Of a DNA stretch of 64,000 bases, positions 1-7,929 are shown in pieces (positions within the stretch are counted from its first letter, which is position 1; the number at the start of each line of letters is the position of its first letter). The stretch is from JAPPHA01 sp965221575 (GTDB lineage Bacteria; Pseudomonadota; Alphaproteobacteria; Rhodobacterales; Rhodobacteraceae). The notes beneath the pieces were generated by a model that ran no database searches, was not told where the DNA came from, and saw only the letters and a program-made list of their open reading frames with translations. The position numbers were made by a program, and so were the translations under genes. The DNA is taken from NCBI GenBank assembly GCA_965221575.1, contig CBDCSM010000007.1:124001-188000 (forward strand), in the 5' to 3' direction.

Positions 1-648
1 AATCGCTTTGGCCCGGCCGACGAAATCGGTGTGTTCGAGATGACCGGGAAGGGTCTGGAGGAGGTCGCCAATCCATCGGCCCTGTTCCTGTCCAATCGCG
101 AGTCCGTCACCCCGGGTTCCGCCGTCTTTGCCGGGATCGAGGGATCGAGGCCCCTGCTCGTTGAAATACAGGCCCTGGTCGCGAATTCTCCGCTCGGCTC
201 TCCACGCAGGACAGTCGTTGGCTGGGACGCCGGTCGGCTTGCCATGATCCTCGCCGTGCTCGACGCCCGTGCCGGCATGTCGTTTGCCGGAAAGGACGTA
301 TATCTGAACGTGGCCGGGGGCCTGCGGATCACGGACCCGGCAGCGGACCTTGCCGTCGCCGGTGCGCTAGTCTCAGCCAACGAGGGAATAGCGATCGCCG
401 GTTCGACGGCCCTGTTCGGAGAAGTGAGCCTCTCCGGCGCTCTCAGGCCGGTTGCCCAGGTTGACCCAAGGCTGCGCGAAGCACGGAAACTCGGATTCGA
501 CACGGTCTACTCACCCTTACAGAAGAAGATCCGGGCGGATTCCGGCCTTGTCATTCGGGAAGTGCTTGAACTTGGGGAATTTGTGAACGAAATAATGGCG
601 GCCCGGCCATCAAAGAGCCGCCCGCCTGACGCACAATCTGGAGACTGA
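1..648 (+). CDS. radA: DNA repair protein RadA, C-terminal part
   Basis: The reading frame is open from base 1, so the gene starts outside the window. The first residues read NRFGPADEIGVFEMTGKGL, which is the conserved RadA segment following its RecA-like ATPase core. The remainder is the Lon-protease-like C-terminal domain, with the run LNVAGGLRITDPAADLAVA. RadA is a RecA-related helicase that processes recombination intermediates in the cytoplasm. The stop lies four bases before cvpA, so the two are probably co-transcribed. The tail after about residue 195 is short and polar. Identification is firm; only the N-terminal zinc finger and Walker A are missing because of the window edge. Confidence 0.95.
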   Translation, partial: NRFGPADEIGVFEMTGKGLEEVANPSALFLSNRESVTPGSAVFAGIEGSRPLLVEIQALVANSPLGSPRRTVVGWDAGRLAMILAVLDARAGMSFAGKDVYLNVAGGLRITDPAADLAVAGALVSANEGIAIAGSTALFGEVSLSGALRPVAQVDPRLREARKLGFDTVYSPLQKKIRADSGLVIREVLELGEFVNEIMAARPSKSRPPDAQSGD

Positions 649-652
649 CCGG

Positions 653-1345
653 ATGGAGGAGATCACGATCTTCGATGGTATCGTCGCGTTCGTGATGCTG
701 TTCTCGGGAATTCTCGCCTATTCCCGTGGCCTGCTCCGGGAAACACTGGCGATCGCCGGCTGGATTGTCGCGGCGATCGGCGCGTTTTTCATCGCGCCAA
801 TGGCGACGCCGCTCGTTTACGAAATCCCGTTTCTGAGCGACATCATCGGGAGTTCCTGCGAGCTTTCGATTATCTCGGCGTTCATTGTCACGTTCATACT
901 TGTCCTCATCGTCGTCTCGGTTCTCGTTCCTGTTCTTTCGGGAACCGTACGCAATTCCGCGCTCGGCGGGATCGATCAGATGTTGGGGTTGATGTTCGGG
1001 ATTCTGCGCGGACTGGTGCTTGTCCTCGTCGTGCTGATCGTCCACGACCGCCTAGTGCCGAAGGGCGACGGAATTGGCATGATCGAAGACAGCTTGACGA
1101 AACAGCTGTTGTCGACGAGCCAGGCCGGAATCGAAACCCAGATTCCGAACAACGCGCCGAAGTGGATCATTGACAGGTTCGACGAACTCATGGTGTCCTG
1201 CCGACCTCCGGATCAATCTTCGACGCCGGGTTCGGACACTGAGACTGAAAACGAAGAATCCGCTGGCAACGATTCCCAAGCGACCGAAAGTACGTCCGGT
1301 GACGGTGATGGCAATGCGGACTCAGAACAGGGAGCCGAGGAATGA
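653..1345 (+). CDS. cvpA: CvpA family inner-membrane protein
   Basis: A 230-residue protein with four hydrophobic segments in the first 150 residues (for example IVAFVMLFSGILAYSRGLL near the start, with further helices near residues 35, 75 and 115). This is the topology of CvpA, the colicin V production family. The segment YSRGLLRETLAIAGWIVA is typical. The C-terminal 60 residues are acidic, low-complexity and probably cytosolic. It sits between radA and purF, the usual alphaproteobacterial context; cvpA is also purF-linked in enterobacteria. The precise biochemical role of CvpA is not settled in the literature. ATG at 653 follows a GGAG-like sequence overlapping the end of radA. Confidence 0.9.
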   Translation: MEEITIFDGIVAFVMLFSGILAYSRGLLRETLAIAGWIVAAIGAFFIAPMATPLVYEIPFLSDIIGSSCELSIISAFIVTFILVLIVVSVLVPVLSGTVRNSALGGIDQMLGLMFGILRGLVLVLVVLIVHDRLVPKGDGIGMIEDSLTKQLLSTSQAGIETQIPNNAPKWIIDRFDELMVSCRPPDQSSTPGSDTETENEESAGNDSQATESTSGDGDGNADSEQGAEE

Positions 1346-1402
1346 AGCGGCGGTGCCGCTCGACCGGATGTCGGTGTACCGACTTGAACCGAAAGTATAC
1401 CC

Positions 1403-2878
1403 ATGCACGTTGATGCGCCCGCATTTCATCCGGATCCGTTCGGGTTCGGGAAACCCCGGGAAGAATGCGGGATTTTCGGCATCACCAACAATTCGGACTC
1501 CGCGCAATTTGTCGCACTAGGACTGCATGCGCTTCAGCACAGGGGGCAGGAAGCAGGCGGCATTTGCGCCTATGATCGCGTCGAAGGATTCAACACGATC
1601 CGGCGCTTCGGATATGTTCGCGACAACTTCACCAAGACGTCGGTAATCGAATCCCTTCCCGGGGACCTTTCCATCGGGCATGTCCGTTACGCGACTACCG
1701 GCACGAAAGGTCACACGGCCATTCGAGACGTGCAGCCGTTCTTCGGGGAACTCAGACACGGCGGCTGCGCCATCGCACATAACGGTCACCTGACCAACGC
1801 TGATTCACTCAGGCGTTCCCTGATTGGCGACGGTTCCATCTTCCAGTCGTCGTCGGATTCCGAGTGCATCATTCACCTGATGGCGCGTTCGAAGGAACAT
1901 GGCATCCTCGGCCAATTGAAGGACGCCCTTCGCCGGGTCGAAGGCGCGTTCTCGGTCATTGCCATGTCGCGGGACCACCTGTTCGGGGTTAGGGATCGCT
2001 TCGGCATCCGGCCCCTGGTGCTCGGGCGCGTGGGCAACAGCCATGTTCTCGCCTCGGAGACATGCGCCCTTGATATCATTGGCGCCGAGTTCGAACGCGA
2101 AATCGAGCCAGGAGAACTGGTGGAAATTTCGCCGGAGGGGATCGCGAGCCATTTTCCGTTTAAACCGGCGAACCCGCGTCCCTGCATCTTCGAGCACGTC
2201 TATTTCTCGCGGCCGGACAGCGTTTTCGGTGGCAAGTCGGTCTACGAAACCCGCCGGCGGATCGGCGTCGAGCTCGCGCGCGAAGCGCCGGTCGAAGCGG
2301 ACCTGGTGTGCCCGGTCCCCGACAGCGGGACGCCGGCGGCGATCGGGTTTTCCCAGGAAAGTGGAATTCCTTACGCCCTGGGCATCATCCGGAACCAGTA
2401 CATCGGCAGGACGTTCATCGAGCCGAGCGAGAGAATCCGCAACATCGGAGTCCGCCTGAAACTCAACGTCAACCGGGCGCTCATCAGGAACAAGAAGATC
2501 GTCCTGGTCGACGATTCGGTCGTGCGCGGGACAACATCCCGCAAGATCCGCGAAATGATCGTCGACGCCGGGGCGAGCGAGGTTCACTACCGTATCGCGT
2601 CTCCGCCGACGACATGGCCCTGTTTTTACGGCGTCGACACGCCTCAGCGCGAAAAGCTTCTGGCGGCAACCATGTCGGAAGATGAAATTCGCGAGCATTT
2701 GCAGGTGGCAAGCCTCAAGTTCATCTCGCTTGACGGCCTATACCGTGCATGTGGCCAGGCATCGGGGCGTGACTCGTCGTTCCCCGCGTATTGCGACGCT
2801 TGTTTCTCAGGCGACTATCCCGTCCAGCCGCCTACGACGGCGAACGTCTCCCAGGATCTTGCTGCGGTACAGGCCTGA
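1403..2878 (+). CDS. purF: Amidophosphoribosyltransferase
   Basis: Catalyses the first committed step of purine synthesis, PRPP plus glutamine to 5-phosphoribosylamine. The 491-residue protein has an N-terminal glutaminase of the Ntn type. The nucleophile is Cys22 in EECGIFGI, so residues 1-21 would be a removable propeptide, as in the Bacillus-type enzyme. The PRPP-binding loop IVLVDDSVVRGTTSRKI is present. Cysteines in TTWPCFYG and in the CDAC motif near the end match the 4Fe-4S ligands of Bacillus-type PurF. It lies 57 bases after cvpA and only 2 bases before the next gene. Full length and apparently intact. Confidence 0.97.
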   Translation: MHVDAPAFHPDPFGFGKPREECGIFGITNNSDSAQFVALGLHALQHRGQEAGGICAYDRVEGFNTIRRFGYVRDNFTKTSVIESLPGDLSIGHVRYATTGTKGHTAIRDVQPFFGELRHGGCAIAHNGHLTNADSLRRSLIGDGSIFQSSSDSECIIHLMARSKEHGILGQLKDALRRVEGAFSVIAMSRDHLFGVRDRFGIRPLVLGRVGNSHVLASETCALDIIGAEFEREIEPGELVEISPEGIASHFPFKPANPRPCIFEHVYFSRPDSVFGGKSVYETRRRIGVELAREAPVEADLVCPVPDSGTPAAIGFSQESGIPYALGIIRNQYIGRTFIEPSERIRNIGVRLKLNVNRALIRNKKIVLVDDSVVRGTTSRKIREMIVDAGASEVHYRIASPPTTWPCFYGVDTPQREKLLAATMSEDEIREHLQVASLKFISLDGLYRACGQASGRDSSFPAYCDACFSGDYPVQPPTTANVSQDLAAVQA

Positions 2879-2880
2879 GC

Positions 2881-3555
2881 ATGGACGCATTTGAAGGTCG
2901 GGTTGCACTAGTGACAGGTGCATCGCGGGGCTTCGGATTCGCAGTCGCCACGGCCTTCGCGAGCCGCGGTACCCACGTGATTTCGGTCGGACGAACAGTC
3001 GGCGCGCTCGAATCCCTGGATGATCGAATTCGGGAATTGGGCGGAAGCACGACCCTCGTGCCGCTCGACATTTGCGACGCGGATGGAGTCGGACGCCTCT
3101 GCGGTGAAATCCGGAAACGGTGGCAACAACTGGATTTCTGGGTTCACACGGCGGTTCACGCGCCTCCGCTCTCGCCACTCGCTCATTCGTTTCAACGCGA
3201 CCTGACCAAGTGCCTTGAGATCAACGTCGTTGCGGTCTCAGGATTGATTGGCGCAATCACGCCGATGCTGACGCCCAGGACAGGGACAATCATACACGTT
3301 GACGATCAAGTTCACGGTGGAAAGTTCCATGGCGCATATTCGGCATCAAAGGCAGCACAACGCACTCTCTTCGAAACATGGCGAGACGAGGCCGCGTTCG
3401 GCCATGAGCGTTTGCTGACATTCTCTCCTTGTCCAATGCCTACTGGCGTAAGGGCAATGTTTTATCCTGGTGAGGATCAATCTTCGTTGAATTCACCTGA
3501 CCGACAAGCTGAGGAATTGATGTTTCAAATCAGCATCATGTTTTCAACGTCATAA
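2881..3555 (+). CDS. SDR family NAD(P)-dependent oxidoreductase
   Basis: A 224-residue short-chain dehydrogenase/reductase. ATG at 2881, two bases after the purF stop, gives the N-terminus MDAFEGRVALVTGASRGFGF, with the TGxxxGxG cofactor loop; an in-frame start inside purF at 2791 is less likely. The active-site motif YSASK is present. The strand that normally carries the catalytic serine reads IIHVDDQ, so the serine appears to be replaced. SDRs follow purF in many alphaproteobacteria; the substrate is unknown. The last 25 residues (QAEELMFQISIMFSTS) are unusual and coincide with a sharp fall in GC, so the 3' end may have been altered where the accessory region begins. Confidence 0.85.
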   Translation: MDAFEGRVALVTGASRGFGFAVATAFASRGTHVISVGRTVGALESLDDRIRELGGSTTLVPLDICDADGVGRLCGEIRKRWQQLDFWVHTAVHAPPLSPLAHSFQRDLTKCLEINVVAVSGLIGAITPMLTPRTGTIIHVDDQVHGGKFHGAYSASKAAQRTLFETWRDEAAFGHERLLTFSPCPMPTGVRAMFYPGEDQSSLNSPDRQAEELMFQISIMFSTS

Positions 3556-4019
3556 ACTAAGCTTCGCTTTAAAAAATTTTTCATCCCAAAACGCCGCTTT
3601 CCGATCGAAGGACCCACTGTTTTGACGATCTGTGTTGCGTCAAATCCAGCACGCCGATCCACGGCGGAAAATGCCGATCGGTGAACTACTGGCACCACAT
3701 TACCTGAAAACATGCACTTTTGTCTCTCTCTCTCTGGAACGCAGGATCTCGCAAGGATGAAGTCACAAAATTGCAGGATAAATTTGTGAGGCGTTCTCTA
3801 TTGAGAGTGAAAATCATGAAACGACTTGCTTTGCGCCGTCCTTCAAAGGAGGTCACGCCCCATGTCGAGAAGAGTACCCGGTACCGTGCGCACACGGCAA
3901 ACCCTTAACCGAAGTTTGACATTCGCAAAAAAAGGTGATTGTTTTTCAGTGGCTTGTGCCGACTGAACCGGCGGTTATGGCACTACAAGTCCGTGCCCGG
4001 ACATGATGTCACCGACCCG
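3556..4019. other. Gene-free left border of the accessory region
   Basis: This stretch is clearly richer in A and T than the purF block, with runs such as TTTAAAAAATTTTTC near 3570 and a TC repeat near 3722. I see no convincing coding frame. It marks the change from conserved chromosome to accessory DNA and probably includes the left end of the IS1634-family element. A 9-bp sequence TTATGGCAC at 3975-3983 recurs in direct orientation at 15186-15194, beyond the other end of that element. Confidence 0.5.
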
Positions 4020-4688
4020 TCATGCAACCATCCTCCGCTTCTTCCCGGGCTCGGGATCAAGACCGAGTGCCCGATAGATCTCCCGTTGCCGGGGCTCCGC
4101 CCGGGTCGCCTTGCGGATGTGAATGACCCGTCCGTCGGCACGACGGAAACAGGCGGTGACCCGGATCTGGCCCGAAAGAATGTCCCGCAGCGTTCTCCAG
4201 CTCGCCGTCTCGCCATGAGCCCGAAGGCGGCTGCGAATGACCTGAACCAGCTGGTAGGCCAGAACGCTGATGAACAGGTGACCGTCGGACCGGACCTGCT
4301 TGCGGTGATACACGGGACGCAGACCCAGTTCGGATTTGAGCGAACGGAACACCGATTCCACATCCGTCAACATGGAATAGGTCCGCCACAGGGTCTCCGC
4401 ATCCCAGTCGAGCTGGTTGGTGCGCAGGCAGTAGACGCCGGGATGGGTGAGCATGGTGCCGCTACGCGGTGTCCGCGTCCAGATGAGCCCGATCGCCTTT
4501 TCGGCATTCTCCGGATCGGTGACGACGTCGATACTGTAGTGCTGGCCAGCGCCGCGGCTCTTCTGCCGGATGCGTCCGATCCGTTGCCAGACATAGGCGA
4601 CCTGCTTGCGGGTACGCGGTCGTGACAACCCGTCGTGCAGCTTCTGCAACTCGTTCTCGAAGCGCGTCATGAAGCGTTCGGTGATGCC
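4020..4688 (-). pseudogene. IS1634-family transposase, C-terminal fragment
   Basis: About 223 residues ending at the TGA at 4020-4022. It carries the C-terminal catalytic region of an IS1634-type DDE transposase: the Y-less EXXR-like stretch LTDVESVFRSLKSELGLRPVYH followed by SDGHLFISVLAYQLVQVIRSRL, both typical of the family. The N-terminal side is cut by the IS21-family element at 4689. The missing upstream codons continue directly at 10990 after the duplicated ATGCC is counted once. Not functional as it stands. Confidence 0.85.
4684..4688. repeat. Target duplication of IS21 copy 1 (left)
   Basis: ATGCC at 4684-4688 directly precedes the left tip of the IS21-family element and is repeated at 10990-10994 directly after its right tip. 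Counting it once restores the transposase frame KELGITERF. Five base pairs is within the range reported for IS21-family insertions. Confidence 0.85.
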
Positions 4689-4760
4689 TGCCAAATTTCA
4701 CCAACGTACCACCCGAATTTCATCCAACGTAGCCACCCAATTTCACCATGGTAGCCACCC
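4689..4760. repeat. Left-end multiple terminal repeats of IS21 copy 1
   Basis: Three tandem copies of a unit of about 23 bp containing AATTTCAYC followed by CAACGTAGCCACC or a close variant. IS21-family elements carry such repeats as IstA binding sites near the ends. The inverted copy of the element has one extra unit at the equivalent end (36101-36193). Confidence 0.8.
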
Positions 4761-5110
4761 GGAGCGAAGCGACGCGATCAAGCTGAATTCGGCAAGCAGA
4801 TCTCCTTTTCTGTTCCCGCCTCGAGGTTATTCCCCCGAAGGCCCTTTTTCAAATCCATATTGAATGGATTGTTGTTGTTGTCCTGTGGAGCCTGTGGGCG
4901 AGAAGCCCGCGAGTGTGGTCAATGCGGTGGGCGAGGCGCCAGCCTCGTCCACGGCTTGTCCACACGTCCCGCAGGGCGCGGGCTGGCCCGAAGGGCTCGT
5001 CCACAACTCCACAGGACCCCTCCCGACCGATGCAGGGTTGCGTCTCGGCTCGCCGCCTCCGGCGGCGGCGCCGATTCCGCGTGGCGAAGCGCGGCCCCTT
5101 CTTTCGTCGC

Positions 5111-5866
5111 TCATTTTCCGGCCTCGGCGCTGTCGGCGCGCATTGATGTGCCGTGCAACGCGAACCGGATCGCGCCATGGACGAGGCGGTCGAGTATGGC
5201 GTCCGCGACTGTCGGCTCTGCGACTTTCTGATGCCAGTCGGGCACCGGCAACTGGGAGGTGACGATCACCGAGCGGCGATCGAAGCGGTCGTCGAGGATT
5301 TCCAGCAGGTCGCGCGCCCGGGCCGCGTCGACGGGTGCCAGGCCCCAGTCGTCGAGGATGAGGACGTCGAGCCTGGCGAGATCGCGGTAGAGCTTGGGAA
5401 TGCTCCCTTCGCCATGGGCGATCCGTAGATTGGTGAGCAGTCGCGGGACGCGCAGGTACTGGGCCTGGAAGCCTTCGAGACATGCCTTGTGGGCGAGCGC
5501 GCAGGCGATCCAGCTCTTGCCCGTGCCACACGGGCCGGTGATCAGGATGTTGGCGCCGCTTCGGATCCAGCTGCAGTCGCCGAGGCCAAGCACGACGCTG
5601 CGGCTGAGGCCACGGGGTCGTGTGAGGTTGATGTCCTCGAAGCAGGCGTCCTGGTGGCGCAACTGGGCCTTCTTGAGGCGCCGCTGAAGGGCGCGCGAGC
5701 GACGCTCGACCACCTCGCGGTCGATCAACAGTGCAAGTCGGTCCTCGAACGGCATGTCGTCGAGATCGTGGCGCGCCATTTGCTCCTGGAAGGCGGCCAG
5801 CATGCCCGGCAGGCGCAGTGAGGCGATGCGCTGGGTGAGCGGGTGCAGGATGGCAGTGTCGGTCAT
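5111..5866 (-). CDS. istB: IstB, ATP-binding helper of IS21 transposition (copy 1)
   Basis: A 251-residue AAA+ ATPase. Walker A reads ITGPCGTGKSW near residue 110 and Walker B reads VLILDDWG near residue 170. IstB selects target DNA and activates the IstA transposase. Its ATG lies in an ATGA overlap with the istA stop, the standard translational coupling of IS21 elements. It appears complete. The copy at 34993-35748 differs by a few residues, for example Ile6 here against Phe there. Its partner istA is interrupted, so this copy could act only with an intact IstA supplied from elsewhere. Confidence 0.93.
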   Translation of the reverse strand: MTDTAILHPLTQRIASLRLPGMLAAFQEQMARHDLDDMPFEDRLALLIDREVVERRSRALQRRLKKAQLRHQDACFEDINLTRPRGLSRSVVLGLGDCSWIRSGANILITGPCGTGKSWIACALAHKACLEGFQAQYLRVPRLLTNLRIAHGEGSIPKLYRDLARLDVLILDDWGLAPVDAARARDLLEILDDRFDRRSVIVTSQLPVPDWHQKVAEPTVADAILDRLVHGAIRFALHGTSMRADSAEAGK

Positions 5867-6645
5867 CTGTAATACTCCGGTCCTCTGATATTCGAATGGT
5901 TGATGGGTGCAGTCTCGGGTTCCGGCTCGTCGACGAGATCGGTTCCGGTCCGCAGGATGTTGTCGAGGCCGCGCCAGGTCCTGGTGCCGAGATCCAGCGC
6001 GTAACGGCAGGCGTTATCGAGGCGATCCGGCCCATGGGTCTTCGCCAGGCGGAGCACGCCGTAGCAGGAGCGGAAGCCGAATTCCGGATTGTGATTGCGT
6101 TCCAGGATCGTGGTGACAAAGGCGTAAACGTGGGGACCGATGTCGCGTGCACGATGTTCGAGTTGTGTGCGGGTGTTCTCGACATCGGCGCGCTGGTGCG
6201 CCTCGGGCTGATGCTCCTTGAGCGTGGTGGCACGCCCCCTGGCATCGCTGCGCAGATGGCTTGCGATCTGTTTGCCGCGGTAGAACACGTCGATCATCCG
6301 GCCGCGCAGGCGGACATCGACCTTCTTGCGGGAATAGTTGTGGGGCACGGAATAGAAATGGCGGTCGATGGCAATATGGTAGTCGCGATGGACAGTGTTC
6401 TCGCGCCACACCGTCCGCTGCCAGCGCTGGTCCGGCAGCGGCTTCATGTGTGGGACATCGACGCTTTCGAACCGGTTGAAGCGGTTCTCGCCCGTGCCGT
6501 CGGCGTAGGGTTTCCGGTTGACCTTTCGCACCTGGGCTGCAATTGCCCGGTTCAGCGATGCCAGGTCATGGAAAACATGTTTGCGCAACGGCGCCAGGAC
6601 CCGGCGGCCGGCCAAAAGGACTCCATTTTCGACCAGTGCCTTGTC
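5863..6645 (-). pseudogene. istA: istA, C-terminal part (copy 1)
   Basis: About 260 residues of IS21 transposase. The first restored codons are DKALVENGVLLAGRR, which include the catalytic glutamate of the DDE triad. The fragment continues through the mu-transposase C-terminal region and ends with GPEYYR at an ATGA overlap with istB. The upstream part of the gene lies at 10064-10816; the two are separated by the serine-recombinase cassette. Joining them at the shared GACAAG (minus strand) restores KKPRDKALVENGV without loss of a codon. Confidence 0.9.
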
Positions 6646-6974
6646 AGTTGTTTCCAAATGCGGTTGGTTCCGCGGTTGCGAACGAGTTTCGGGACGTTCG
6701 CATAACGCACCGGTTCCATCCGCTGCGGGGGCGTGCACTGCGGATCCACGACCGCGTGACGGTGCTCAATGTTCCGCTGGTTCGGCACCGTGTGGAGGGT
6801 CCGGCGGGTCCGGTCTTTGTCAGCGTTCCTGTTTCCTGGACGTCTCTTCGTCACGTGGATGATTTCGAACGCGTGTCCTCGGGCCGCAGCCTGCTGCGTT
6901 CGGACGATCTGGTGGCGCTTCGCGAACTTGTGGATTGCCTTCTGGCCGCGGTCGGGGACCGTAATCAGAAATGA
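6636..6974 (+). CDS. DUF5372-like small protein of cassette 1
   Basis: An open frame of up to 112 residues containing DVRITHRFHPLRGRALRIHD followed later by FVSVPVSWTSL and FERVSSGRSLLRSDDLVALRELVD. I recognise this pattern (ITHPFHPL, then SWT, then GRS) as resembling DUF5372 proteins that accompany large serine recombinases. The function is unknown. The start is uncertain: GTG at 6636 or TTG at 6648. Both lie in or beside the integration core, so expression may depend on the DNA flanking the insertion. Confidence 0.55.
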   Translation: MPCQLFPNAVGSAVANEFRDVRITHRFHPLRGRALRIHDRVTVLNVPLVRHRVEGPAGPVFVSVPVSWTSLRHVDDFERVSSGRSLLRSDDLVALRELVDCLLAAVGDRNQK

Positions 6975-7156
6975 TGGCGCTGTTTGATCATAAATTCGGG
7001 CGCTTTCGGCTTCCCCTTCCCGGCATTCCGGGGCACGGAGGACAATTTTATCCCGTATTTAAAGGCTTTTCTGCGCAAATGCCGCGATCATGCCTTGACA
7101 GCGGTGGAGCAGGTAGCGTATTATTTAGTGAACATATATCGGAAGAACGCGACCGC

Positions 7157-7627
7157 ATGGAAGACCAGCGCAAAAAGCAGGACCGGCTCAGGGAGGCCGG
7201 CACCCTCAACCGGACGCCGGAAAAGGTCGGCGATCCGGCGTTCGCCGCGGGCGACTTCTTCGATTCCCGCGACCTGCTCCAGGTTCGCTACGAGATGGTC
7301 CGGCTGGTCCGGAAGGGAGGCGCCACGCTCGCGCAGGCCGCGGAACGCTTCGGGGTCTCCCGCCCGACCTGCTTCCGCATGGTCAAGTCGTTCGAGCGTG
7401 GCGGGCTGCAGGAGCTGATCCCGGCGAAACGGGGGCCGCGCGGACCACACAAGATCACCGCGGAGATGCTCCGCTTCGTCGAAGACCACAGGGAGCGGCA
7501 TGGACGGGTGGGTGCGCGGCGGCTGGTGCGGATGATCGAGGCCGAGTTCGGCGTCAGGATCCATCCGCGCGGTCTCGAGAAGGCGCTCGGGCGGGATAAA
7601 AAAAAATCGCAGGAGCCCGGGCCATGA
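7157..7627 (+). CDS. Helix-turn-helix protein of cassette 1
   Basis: A 156-residue protein starting at ATG 7157 (N-terminus MEDQRKKQDRLREAG). Residues about 50-100 form a winged helix-turn-helix resembling those of transposase-type proteins: GATLAQAAERFGVSRPTCFR. A second DNA-binding-like segment follows (KITAEMLRFVEDHRERHG). The C-terminus is encoded across a run of nine adenines at 7598-7606 and reads RDKKKSQEPGP. Slippage by one base there would fuse it to the next frame. It is probably a DNA-binding accessory or directionality factor of the cassette; this role is inferred from position. Confidence 0.7.
   Translation: MEDQRKKQDRLREAGTLNRTPEKVGDPAFAAGDFFDSRDLLQVRYEMVRLVRKGGATLAQAAERFGVSRPTCFRMVKSFERGGLQELIPAKRGPRGPHKITAEMLRFVEDHRERHGRVGARRLVRMIEAEFGVRIHPRGLEKALGRDKKKSQEPGP
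7598..7606 (+). promoter_or_regulatory. A9 run, candidate slippage site
   Basis: Nine consecutive adenines near the 3' end of the helix-turn-helix gene. After a -1 shift the frame reads KKIAGARAMMRADAP, staying open into the downstream gene at 7624. A-runs of this kind support transcriptional slippage or ribosomal frameshifting in several insertion-sequence families. Conserved at 33253-33261 in the second cassette copy. Confidence 0.45.
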
Positions 7628-7929
7628 TGCGCGCCGACGCGCCGCAGGTTTACGAGGGCTGGCGCCAGCTCTGGCTGTCGGGCGGCGACAGCAACGCGAT
7701 CGCCGCGCTGCGCTACCACGGCCTGCGCCGTGCCCTGGTCATGGCCGGGGCCGCATGCAACCGCACCGGCCCTCGGCCGCCGCTGCCGTCGTCCGCCAAC
7801 GTGGACCTGCCCGTCGCCAAGGCCGCGATCACCGAGGCCGCCAGCCAGGTCCGGCACCTGCTGCGTGTTCCGACACCTCCCGCAAACGGCGGCACGACAC
7901 GGGAATACGGGGAGAATCGTCATGTCTGA
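7624..7929 (+). CDS. Small accessory protein of cassette 1
   Basis: 101 residues, beginning MMRADAPQVYEGWRQLWLSG. It overlaps the end of the helix-turn-helix gene by four bases (ATGA) and the start of the recombinase gene by eight bases, so the three genes are tightly coupled. I recognise no domain. The N-terminal half (WLSGGDSNAIAALRYHGLR) looks structured, and the C-terminal part is proline- and glycine-rich. It could also be made as a fusion with the upstream protein through slippage on the A9 run. Confidence 0.6.
   Translation: MMRADAPQVYEGWRQLWLSGGDSNAIAALRYHGLRRALVMAGAACNRTGPRPPLPSSANVDLPVAKAAITEAASQVRHLLRVPTPPANGGTTREYGENRHV

Noticed and set aside
2791..2880. Upstream start for the SDR inside purF
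   Set aside because: It would add 30 arginine-rich residues in front of the Rossmann strand; ATG 2881 gives the normal SDR N-terminus.
4689..4760. CRISPR-like short tandem repeats at the IS21 ends
   Set aside because: Three or four units of about 23 bp without unique spacers, placed exactly at IS tips; they are IS21 terminal repeats.
4827..6245. Minus-strand frame of 472 codons across istB and istA (mirror at 34614-36032)
   Set aside because: Out of frame with IstB and IstA, both of which are clear in other frames.
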